Assembly: GCA_029856635.1 (NCBI GenBank)
Contig: JAHKLH010000081.1
Location: 1-7,085 of the forward strand
DNA: 7,085 nucleotides
Direction of reading: 5' to 3'
Source of the DNA: Candidatus Njordarchaeota archaeon
Lineage (GTDB): Archaea > Asgardarchaeota > Njordarchaeia > Njordarchaeales > JAHKLH01
The notes under the pieces were generated by a model. That model saw nothing but the letters and a program-made list of their open reading frames with translations, did not search any database and was not told the DNA's origin. Shown here one piece after another: positions 1 through 6,962 of this stretch (position 1 is its first letter; every line of letters starts with the position of its first letter). A program made the translations under genes and the position numbers.

Positions 1-3000
1 CCAGACATTGTTAGGAAAACTCTCATTGATTTACCGGTTGGGGAAAGCAATGAGACTTTAGGAATCACGAAAAGCGGATCTTCAGAGAAGACTAAAAATG
101 ATCTCGATCTTGAAAACGACACCTACATGCGAGTCGGAGTGAACGATATTATCACGGACATATTGCTACAACTAGGGAAATACACTACATTAGCATCATT
201 CTTTGCTCAACTTGCATCCGTAATTCACCGTCACAGAAGAACAAAAGCCAAGTCGTTTGAGGCTAGTGCTGATAGGCAGACACTCTTACTGCTGGCAAAG
301 ATTCTTGCCACAGCATTTGGGATTGATCCGGATAACATCTTTTGGCTTTATGGTTCTGAGGCATACGTTATTGGTGATACTGTCCGCCTTAATGGTGGTA
401 ATCTGATTTTCGTTATTCCAGGACTGATTAATTACATTCTTCGCTCGTCTGATCGCGTTATTAATGAGCTTTGGAAAGTTTTTAATAGTGGTTTGAAGGA
501 TATTCTTGTTGGTCTCCTTAATTCCCTTAATTCGTTCTTGGAAATGCTGAAGAATCACATTAATGATCCGAGCTGGTGGGGTAATCCTGGGAACAAGGAT
601 GATAAGTGCATTTTTGATTACATCTGCAACGAGCTTGGAATCTTCTCAAATAATATTAACGCGAAGAGGAATATGCTTAGAAGCAAAATTAGTAACATTC
701 AAAATGAGATTAATTCAATAAAGTCTACCCTGAATAGCGTGGGGAACATAAATGATTTCAGGAGTGTTCTTGAGAGAATAATGAATCTTATTTCATTTGA
801 TAAAAGCGACTTGAGAAAATTATTCATTGGAATTAGTAATGTTTTCAATAAGCTTCTGTTTAGTGAGATTAATAAGATAATCAGTCAAAACGAATACAGC
901 GATCTGATGAATGCGGTGATGCGACTAACAGCGGTGCTCGATTTCGCAATATCAATGCATACTGGGCAATCAGAAGTATCGAGGGATGTCGCGCGGATTG
1001 TTGGTTCTAAGAACATGATGGTGGTCGACATCCTTGAAAGCATTGTTAGTGATGTTAATTTGTTCCAAGATATTGTGAATAAATTGATAAACAAGATTTC
1101 GCAAAGATTATGTGTGAACACTCAAATTTTCTCATCATTAATGGTAACACAGGATGTTGAAGATAGGGTTGAAGCAGTTCTTAAATTAACTGCAATTTAT
1201 CACTTAATAGATCTATTCCCGGAAATTTCCAACAATCGTGTTCCTTCAATTGGAAATGAATGTGAACTATGTGATTTAGCGGGGAAACTGGACACCACTA
1301 GGGATGCTAATAAGATTATTGATGCGCTGCTAGAATGCACGTATTTTAGAACAATTGGCTTGCAAGCACTATTTGAAAGAGGAAGACATTTCTTAGCAAA
1401 AATTCCGTTCAAGGATGCTGATGTGAATAGTGTTGAGGGGGCAATGGCTTTGGCAGACATTATCAAGCATGGGGACAAATTTGTTGCGGTAATGTCTCGA
1501 AGTGGAATAGTAATTCATGTTGGTCGTAGAATCATTGTTCCAAGACTACTTTATTATGGTAACATATTTGCTGGATGCATTCTAATAATAATTCAACTAG
1601 TGAAAGATGCACTTCGATATTCAATTGTGTTTGAAACGTTAAACGAATTTGACTTCACAAATTTCGGAATTGAGCTTAAGGTTGATAAGCAGAAAATAAA
1701 GATTTACGTTAAATTATCACTACCAAGCAACTTTGACCTAAATCAGTACTCCGAGATTGTTTGGTCTCATCGACGGAGTTTCAGAGAGGAAAACTTGGGA
1801 AAACTCATCTCAAGCTACAAGAATGGAAACAGGGATGCTTTAAGAGAGATTGCTGATTTCTTAATTGCACTCGTCGTTATGAGAAAAATGGGACTCCTTA
1901 CTCTGAATAAGAATCCAAATGACCCGAATCAAAGTGCCTGGGAACTTTTGGATATAATTGAAAGCATGTTGCATCTCATGGTTGGTAGTACTCGTGAAGG
2001 AATTTCATATGAGGATATTATTCAAGCTATCTCCGAAGTTATTGTGAAAATCTACGATAATCAAAAAACATATGCGGACTTGTACAATGGTCTGCGTCAA
2101 CTTCTGCAGATAAGTCGAAAATCTTGGTTAAATCTTAAGGTTATTCAAAATGGAATTCCAAAAGAAAAGAAAGAAAATAAGGATGTTGCTTGGAGCTACG
2201 CTTGGCTATTCATATCCTTGACAGAAATGGGTATTCAGTATGCTTTTGAAAATCATGACATTGATAATCTTGATTCGCTTATTAATGTTGTTAAGCAGTA
2301 TTTTGCTAGGGTTATTTCCCTCGGAGAAAAACTCGCTAGATTCCTAGGGAAAATAAGTTTTGAGCAGTTGAAGACTATTGTTAATGCGATGTTATTAACT
2401 GGTGACGAAGTTACTGGTATTATTAATGATTATAATAGGATTCTTCAAGAATGCGGTAAGGATCAAAGTAATCCGAATCAGGGACAAAACCAGCAAGGTC
2501 AAAACCAGGAGCAAGAAAGACACCCATTATATAAAAGTATGATTCATAATGATTTTGTAAAAACCAGACTGCTCTTGATTAATGGTGAGAGCTATAAGGA
2601 GCTCAAACTTAAGGATATTGATGAGGTTATTCAGTTCCTCGAATCAATGTTTCTGCCACTTTCCGTTAACAAGCTTGGTAATTTAATCTTGATTACCTTC
2701 CAGGAGATGGCCCCGACCATCAATAATCCAATGTTTCTCAGCAGCATAGTAATGAATTTCGCAACATATCAGACAAACGAGCTTCAGGGAGTTGGGCCCT
2801 TGATTATTGCTGGTGATTTGAATCTGCTTAATAATGTTTTCAGATCATTAATTTCGTTCCTAGTTTTCCTTGGAATCAGGCTTGAGAAAGGACAGCAAGG
2901 GGGGATAATAAAGAGACCAAAGTATCACGCTAAACTGTTTCTGGAAATTACTAATCATGGCTTGGGATTGCTCGAACAAATCATCGGCGGGAAGACGATC

Positions 3001-6000
3001 GCTGAGCATATTATTGAATTCGGCAAGTTGCTAATTAACATAAATGATTTAATGGTGATATTCAAGCAATTCACAAGAGTTGGAGAAGACAAGGAAAGAA
3101 AAGTACTACTTGGAGAGGCAAAGGAAGTTGCGGGCAAAATGATTAACATGCTAATTGACTTAAGAAACTTCTTTAATTCACTCGGAATCAGCATTAATAT
3201 TGACTCCGCCTTAAAATCACTAAACAGTCTCGCTTCAATAAGTCCTTCGAAATTCGAAGAAGCCAAAAACATCTTATTTGAAACAATAATCAAGCTAAGC
3301 GAATTAATTAACACGAAAATCCACCTTAAAGATGCGTATGAACAAAAAACTGTGCAAAGAATATATAAGATTAGTGTTGACGTTGAATTAAGCCTGCTTT
3401 CAATCCTACATGCTTGTCTCCTAATAGTAGCTGCGGGTCAAGAAACACTTGGTGGACGATGCAAGCGATCTTACATTGGTAAGGATGCAGTGATCCATAC
3501 TGTTGAATTTGGGGTTTATTCGCTTTTCAAGCTCCTTGAATTTGTGAAAGTGCCGAAATCTGGAAAACCCGAATTGGCGACTTTCTACAGGATGGGTTCA
3601 AACAAGCTAATTGGATATGGAAGCCAGAGAATTGGATCTTCAAGTTGGAAAGTTGATTTTGATAATTTGAGGCTTAAATTAGTATCGTATAAGGATCTAT
3701 CATTGGCTAAAGTTCTAGGGAATGATGTGAGTGATAAGCTTAGGAAATTAGAAATAAGCGATGAGACTCTGGAGAATCTCGAATTAAATTACAAGGAGTT
3801 GAAAAAAGATCTAATAGAATGCATCAAAAAAGCTAAATCTAGTACTACGAATATTCTAAGAAAATTTATGCAAGTTCTTGCGAGAATAGTGCGAACGAAC
3901 TGGAAGTTACATTTCACTTTCGAATTTAACATTGATTATAAAGCGGAATTTTACTACGAATTAATGAAAAAGCAGTTAGCAGGTTTACTAAGAACTGATT
4001 TCGCAATAATTCCAATGATAACAATATTCTCCGGACATCTCCTTTATGATGTAATTCATAATATTATGCTGTACAAGCTTAAGAAGATATTCGAAGTAAT
4101 CAACTCACTGCTTGACGAAATATCGAGTTCGCTTGGAATAAATAGGGATGCACTAGCAAGAGAATTCTATAAGATTCTATTAAACAAGGAAGCATTTAAG
4201 GAGCTAATTACTGGAATTTACGGACTAATAGCAGCATATAAAACACGCAGATCACCATGGATTATTAATAGGAAGAATAAAGCAAAGGAAGCTATAAGCA
4301 ATTGGCTTAAGAATAGTAATTCTATCTTTGAGGAGTCAATAAAGGAGGCACTAAGTAAATTCGAAAAGGATGCAAATAGTGTGATGAGTGATGTTCAAGA
4401 TGCAACCAATAAAGTGAACGAGCTTGTAAACGAAATCAAGGATACAATCGAAGTTGATGAGATGATTACAAATTTAATGAGTGTTGATTTTGATCTTGCT
4501 CTGGAGGGAATATTTGCAGAAATTCTTTCGTTATGCGTTGAGGAGATGATTAATAATCAAGGAAGGCAGAGAATTGAAACTTGGCTAAAAGTTTTCAGAG
4601 CAGTACTGAAGGGAGTAGAGGATACGCTTGCAAAGATAAACAATCAGAAGACAGCACAAATTAAGCTAGGTGTTGAACAACTGATTAAGGACGCAGATGA
4701 AATAGTAAATGCATTGAATTCTGGAGTTAGCATAGATGTTGTCAAGGAGAAGATAAGCAAGTTCATGGAAGATTTGATGAGTGTTCGAAAAATCGCAATG
4801 AATTTAAGAAATGAAATAGGTGAGAATTACTTTGAACTAAGCAGAGAGCTTGGACTAACTGGCTTAACAGTAAACTTAATTTCAGCAGTAATCGTAATGA
4901 ATACTCACGGTGGTGAGAAAGGAAAGAAGCTGGCAATGGAGTTGAGCATTAAAAGGACATTGCTAATGCTACAATCAATGTACGGTTTGAGTAGTAGTTT
5001 TATTAAAAAGGAACTTAAGAAAGCGAAGAAGAAAATTGAGAAAGGAACAAGATTGCCCACGGTAATGAGCGAAATCCTTAACGATGTTGCAAAAGAGTTG
5101 AGAGGAAGCAGAGTACAGCAGGTGCTTTTCCATTTAATCAACCTCGGTTTTAAGACAAAAGCATTCGCATACTTAAATGCAGCAGTTAATGCGATGAACA
5201 TTGGTTCTAGCATAGGATTGTTTGCAGTAGGTCCGTGTATGTTATTTGGAGTGCTTGGAGTATTCGTTGGAGTGAAGATTATTCAGAAGCTCAAGGAGAA
5301 GCTTGGATTAAACGTATTATTCAACAAGATTTTGAACATTGAACAGAGAATTATGGAGTCAATACGTCTCAGAATCAAGAGATTCATTAATAAGATCCTA
5401 GGAAAGCGGGATAAGAATGATAATAATGAGAAAATGAATTGGAAGCAACAACTGATATTAGGTTTTGTTGTTCAGATCTTTGCGGCATTAGGCGTATTAA
5501 TATCACAAGTCTTAATCCAATACTTCCCAGAAGTTCTAACATTCTTGTTCACATCATTTGACTGGAGTGGACTCGTCTGGCTTCTGCTGACATTGATTCT
5601 CATGTTTATCCTATATAGGATCGCAGCGTTTGACCAAGGTTTAAAAGGCGGACTAATGACTGGAATGGCAGTCACGGCATGCGGATACTTGTCATGGAGA
5701 TTTTGGAAGACTTGGGCTGATGAAGACGCGTGGTTGTGGATTACTAAGCCAATTCCGATTGCGATGATGTTCCAGGCAATGGGTTGGTCGTTGGGAGAAT
5801 TGGAGGATGTTTTTGATGGTGCCGAGCAACTCGGTATTGATGTTTCTGAAGCAGAATCTGGATTCTTCAGGGGGATGATTTTCGGGGCGACTTTTGTGGC
5901 ACTATTTGACTCGCTTGTTGACATTATTAATAAGTTTAATGAGTTTATTGGATTACCAGAATTAGTTCCTCAGTCCAGCGAGATTACTTATGATCCGTTT

Positions 6001-6192
6001 TCAAACTTATCATGGCCATGGAACTGGATTCTTCCAAAACTAATCGAAGTCGTTTGGTTCTTGATTGCCGATGTCCTCGCTTCTGGTGGGCCAATTGGTC
6101 ATCTTGCTTACATGATTGGTTCTTATGTTGCTAGTTCTCTTCTCTCTAATCTCTTTGGAATAGTCTTGAATCAGATTTACGTTAAGCATTAG
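1..6192 (+). CDS. Giant helical protein with a multi-pass C-terminal membrane domain, unknown function (5' partial)
   Basis: No family is recognised. The frame is open from base 1 (2063 codons, TAG at 6190-6192). No ATG, GTG or TTG occurs in frame before ATG 127, and that ATG has no purine-rich ribosome site, so the true start is probably left of the window; if 127 is the start the product is 2021 residues. Counting residues from base 1, roughly 1-820 are helical, with an isolated hydrophobic stretch at about 514-535. A Gln/Asn/Gly linker lies at 821-840. A second long helical, partly coiled-coil-like region follows, with hydrophobic patches near 947-958, 1130-1146, 1334-1358 and 1621-1634. 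A membrane cluster occupies about 1736-2059. Cysteines are sparse, and no Walker, protease or nuclease motif was seen. Length, helicity and a hydrophobic end resemble tape-measure or surface-filament proteins, but no phage genes are nearby. Coding status is very secure; function is unknown. Confidence 0.93.
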   Translation, partial: PDIVRKTLIDLPVGESNETLGITKSGSSEKTKNDLDLENDTYMRVGVNDIITDILLQLGKYTTLASFFAQLASVIHRHRRTKAKSFEASADRQTLLLLAKILATAFGIDPDNIFWLYGSEAYVIGDTVRLNGGNLIFVIPGLINYILRSSDRVINELWKVFNSGLKDILVGLLNSLNSFLEMLKNHINDPSWWGNPGNKDDKCIFDYICNELGIFSNNINAKRNMLRSKISNIQNEINSIKSTLNSVGNINDFRSVLERIMNLISFDKSDLRKLFIGISNVFNKLLFSEINKIISQNEYSDLMNAVMRLTAVLDFAISMHTGQSEVSRDVARIVGSKNMMVVDILESIVSDVNLFQDIVNKLINKISQRLCVNTQIFSSLMVTQDVEDRVEAVLKLTAIYHLIDLFPEISNNRVPSIGNECELCDLAGKLDTTRDANKIIDALLECTYFRTIGLQALFERGRHFLAKIPFKDADVNSVEGAMALADIIKHGDKFVAVMSRSGIVIHVGRRIIVPRLLYYGNIFAGCILIIIQLVKDALRYSIVFETLNEFDFTNFGIELKVDKQKIKIYVKLSLPSNFDLNQYSEIVWSHRRSFREENLGKLISSYKNGNRDALREIADFLIALVVMRKMGLLTLNKNPNDPNQSAWELLDIIESMLHLMVGSTREGISYEDIIQAISEVIVKIYDNQKTYADLYNGLRQLLQISRKSWLNLKVIQNGIPKEKKENKDVAWSYAWLFISLTEMGIQYAFENHDIDNLDSLINVVKQYFARVISLGEKLARFLGKISFEQLKTIVNAMLLTGDEVTGIINDYNRILQECGKDQSNPNQGQNQQGQNQEQERHPLYKSMIHNDFVKTRLLLINGESYKELKLKDIDEVIQFLESMFLPLSVNKLGNLILITFQEMAPTINNPMFLSSIVMNFATYQTNELQGVGPLIIAGDLNLLNNVFRSLISFLVFLGIRLEKGQQGGIIKRPKYHAKLFLEITNHGLGLLEQIIGGKTIAEHIIEFGKLLININDLMVIFKQFTRVGEDKERKVLLGEAKEVAGKMINMLIDLRNFFNSLGISINIDSALKSLNSLASISPSKFEEAKNILFETIIKLSELINTKIHLKDAYEQKTVQRIYKISVDVELSLLSILHACLLIVAAGQETLGGRCKRSYIGKDAVIHTVEFGVYSLFKLLEFVKVPKSGKPELATFYRMGSNKLIGYGSQRIGSSSWKVDFDNLRLKLVSYKDLSLAKVLGNDVSDKLRKLEISDETLENLELNYKELKKDLIECIKKAKSSTTNILRKFMQVLARIVRTNWKLHFTFEFNIDYKAEFYYELMKKQLAGLLRTDFAIIPMITIFSGHLLYDVIHNIMLYKLKKIFEVINSLLDEISSSLGINRDALAREFYKILLNKEAFKELITGIYGLIAAYKTRRSPWIINRKNKAKEAISNWLKNSNSIFEESIKEALSKFEKDANSVMSDVQDATNKVNELVNEIKDTIEVDEMITNLMSVDFDLALEGIFAEILSLCVEEMINNQGRQRIETWLKVFRAVLKGVEDTLAKINNQKTAQIKLGVEQLIKDADEIVNALNSGVSIDVVKEKISKFMEDLMSVRKIAMNLRNEIGENYFELSRELGLTGLTVNLISAVIVMNTHGGEKGKKLAMELSIKRTLLMLQSMYGLSSSFIKKELKKAKKKIEKGTRLPTVMSEILNDVAKELRGSRVQQVLFHLINLGFKTKAFAYLNAAVNAMNIGSSIGLFAVGPCMLFGVLGVFVGVKIIQKLKEKLGLNVLFNKILNIEQRIMESIRLRIKRFINKILGKRDKNDNNEKMNWKQQLILGFVVQIFAALGVLISQVLIQYFPEVLTFLFTSFDWSGLVWLLLTLILMFILYRIAAFDQGLKGGLMTGMAVTACGYLSWRFWKTWADEDAWLWITKPIPIAMMFQAMGWSLGELEDVFDGAEQLGIDVSEAESGFFRGMIFGATFVALFDSLVDIINKFNEFIGLPELVPQSSEITYDPFSNLSWPWNWILPKLIEVVWFLIADVLASGGPIGHLAYMIGSYVASSLLSNLFGIVLNQIYVKH
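2461..2520 (+). repeat. Gln/Asn/Gly low-complexity linker within the giant gene
   Basis: The DNA carries short imperfect tandem units of the kind GGACAAAACCAG / GGTCAAAACCAG. They encode a run containing NQGQNQQGQNQEQE, at residues about 821-840 counted from the first base of the window. It is the only clearly low-complexity stretch in the protein and divides two long helical regions. By inference it is a flexible, probably disordered hinge between two large domains. Short repeats of this kind are prone to length change by slippage, so the linker may vary between relatives. Confidence 0.75.
5206..6178 (+). other. C-terminal membrane domain of the giant protein (about 6-7 hydrophobic segments)
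   Basis: Hydrophobic segments judged by eye lie at about 5206-5280 (glycine-rich, with FGVLGVFVGVKII), 5452-5520, 5566-5630 (LVWLLLTLILMFILY), 5641-5700, 5869-5931, 6037-6084 and 6103-6177. The first two are separated by a strongly basic loop (5281-5451, many Lys and Arg). The loop after the fourth (5701-5868) is acidic and Trp-rich. By the positive-inside rule the basic loop would be cytoplasmic. If the first segment is a single helix, this would place the ~1700-residue body outside the cell, although a re-entrant hairpin would reverse that. Some Gly/Ala-rich segments may not span the membrane. The protein ends about five residues after the last segment. Confidence 0.65.
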
Positions 6193-6194
6193 TC

Positions 6195-6233
6195 TTTTTT
6201 CATAATGGAAGCTTAGGAATTTTTTGTTTTTTT
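6195..6233 (+). terminator. Probable T-tract transcription end after the giant gene
   Basis: Two T-tracts follow the TAG stop. One is six T at 6195-6200, and the other is TTTTTTGTTTTTTT at 6220-6233. Archaeal RNA polymerase commonly terminates at such U-runs without needing a GC-rich hairpin, and no strong stem is visible immediately upstream. The placement just after the stop codon fits a terminator for the plus-strand gene. The region is AT-rich, so some T-runs are expected by chance. Confidence 0.55.
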
Positions 6234-6286
6234 AATTATTCTTGGAAACATGTGTTCATGCGTTGTTATGCTTTAATTACTTACTT

Positions 6287-6406
6287 TATAGTGCATTGCA
6301 AAACTTTTTTCTATTTTCTCAAGTACTTCTGATGCTTCCAATGGTCTATCACTAAATCGGCGGTTATTTTTGCTCAATACGGAAAAAAGTTTTGTGATGC
6401 ACTATA
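6287..6406. repeat. 120-bp unit bounded by 25-bp inverted repeats (MITE-like element or RNA hairpin)
   Basis: The left arm at 6287-6311 (starts TATAGTGCAT, ends CAAAACTTTTTTC) is the reverse complement of the right arm at 6382-6406 except for two adjacent positions (TG against CA). In plus-strand RNA these two positions pair as U-G and G-U, so the stem would be continuous over 25 pairs around a ~70-nt loop. In minus-strand RNA they would be C-A mismatches. The TA dinucleotides at both outer ends would suit a TA target duplication, as in IS630/Tc1-mariner-type miniature elements, but they could also be part of the arms. No transposase is encoded inside. Either a small non-autonomous transposable element or a structured RNA end is possible. 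Confidence 0.6.
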
Positions 6407-6520
6407 CGTTTTTGACCTTTTATCTTGTTTTCGTGGTGTTTGCTGGGACATCGTGTATATGCATGGCTAATTTGGAGCCAGTTTGGTTGTCTCATTACCG
6501 ATTTGGATGTGACCAAGGTT

Positions 6521-6658
6521 ATGTGTAATCTTGGTTTGAATAAGATTGAAGACTTCTTCAAAATAATGCCACCAGAGATTGTAAAAGCAAGGATAATTGA
6601 AGAAAAGGATATTTTTGTAGAAATTGATCGCGTGGCCGTATTTCATTTTCTTCTTTAA
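6521..6658 (+). CDS. Possible small protein, 45 residues, unknown
   Basis: The product begins MCNLGLNKIEDFFKIMPPE and ends in FHFLL before TAA at 6656-6658. The frame is open further upstream, to a TTG at 6425 (77 residues), but the ATG at 6521 has the better support: GGATGTGA at 6505-6512 differs by one base from the Shine-Dalgarno consensus GGAGGTGA and lies 8 nt before it. The composition (mixed Lys, Glu, Ile and Val with codons like those of the neighbours) looks protein-like in the second half, whereas the Trp/Cys-rich 6425-6520 part does not. It would end 5 bp from the stop of the converging Roadblock-like gene. It could also be a gene remnant or a chance frame. No family is recognised. 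Confidence 0.35.
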   Translation: MCNLGLNKIEDFFKIMPPEIVKARIIEEKDIFVEIDRVAVFHFLL

Positions 6659-6663
6659 CTAAA

Positions 6664-6957
6664 TCATCTTTTCATAACAAGCACTAAGAATATTTTGTTC
6701 TTCTTCCGAATGACCAAAGAAAAATTAGTGTAGTCAAGCTCAATAATCTCTGGCGTGATATTTAGCTCCTTAAATACTTCGTTTGCTTTCTCATATAGTT
6801 CCCTAGCAAAAGATCCAGTTAAAAGCGCTACTTCTGAAATTAAATTACCGCTGTAGATCGGTTCTCCAGATTCGTTTAAAACAATTATGTTTACAATACG
6901 TGAATCCCTTTTCTTCCAGCGCTCTACGATACTTTTTATCTTCTCATCTATACTCAT
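6664..6957 (-). CDS. Roadblock/LC7-like small protein
   Basis: A 97-residue product from ATG 6957 that looks like a single Roadblock/LC7 domain. A helix (about 3-16, DEKIKSIVERWKK) is followed by a strand-turn-strand, NIIVLNESGEPIYSG, whose ExGxPI turn is typical of the fold. A long helix (ARELYEKANEVFKELN) and three further strands ending IFLVLVMKR complete it. In archaea such proteins are usually dimeric scaffolds or regulators, often of small GTPases; a partner is not visible here. An alternative start is GTG 6966, which overlaps the upstream TGA as GTGA and adds three residues. ATG 6957 is preferred because that same GTGA lies 5 nt before it and could act as a weak ribosome site. The gene follows the ferredoxin gene closely on the same strand and is probably cotranscribed with it. 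The domain call is by fold pattern only. Confidence 0.78.
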   Translation of the reverse strand: MSIDEKIKSIVERWKKRDSRIVNIIVLNESGEPIYSGNLISEVALLTGSFARELYEKANEVFKELNITPEIIELDYTNFSLVIRKKNKIFLVLVMKR

Positions 6958-6962
6958 CAAAC

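Larger units (their letters stand above)
6193..6520. other. Intergenic region between the giant gene and the small ORF / minus-strand operon
   Basis: About 330 bases without a convincing gene. It holds the T-tracts at 6195-6233 and the inverted-repeat unit at 6287-6406. Nothing recognisable was seen in 6234-6286, or in 6407-6520 apart from an open plus frame that continues into the small ORF starting at 6521. No tRNA-like or snoRNA-like box pattern and no convincing TATA/BRE promoter could be assigned. Confidence 0.5.

Noticed and set aside
286..558. Antisense open frame within the giant gene (others at 885-1121, 1200-1478, 2955-3314, 4905-5213 and 5472-5924)
   Set aside because: All lie opposite a strongly coding plus frame, their compositions are Ser- and Ile-rich in the way expected of shadow frames, and none has a ribosome site or recognisable motif.
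1258..1275. CELC pair in the giant protein as a possible zinc or metal site
   Set aside because: It is only one Cys-x2-Cys pair, with no second pair at a suitable spacing nearby.
1..6192. Phage tape-measure protein as a firm assignment
   Set aside because: The overall architecture fits, but no phage structural genes, muramidase or peptidase domain are visible, and the neighbours to the right are cellular. Kept only as one hypothesis.
6284..6291. CTTTATAG as an archaeal TATA box
   Set aside because: It is part of the inverted-repeat boundary, has no clear purine-rich BRE in front and no gene start at the expected distance.
6287..6406. Rho-independent bidirectional terminator
   Set aside because: The stem is AT-rich, with a ~70-nt loop, and it lies more than 90 nt beyond the plus gene and more than 250 nt beyond the minus gene, which is not a usual terminator geometry. 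The T-tracts at 6195-6233 explain termination better.
6364..6561. Minus-strand open frame of 65 codons overlapping the inverted repeat and the small plus-strand ORF
   Set aside because: The peptide has a Gln/His/Lys/Arg-rich random composition with no domain, and the competing plus frame has a better ribosome site.
6193..6663. CRISPR, tRNA or other classical RNA gene in the intergenic region
   Set aside because: No regularly spaced direct repeats, no cloverleaf-type arms and no conserved T-loop sequence were found.
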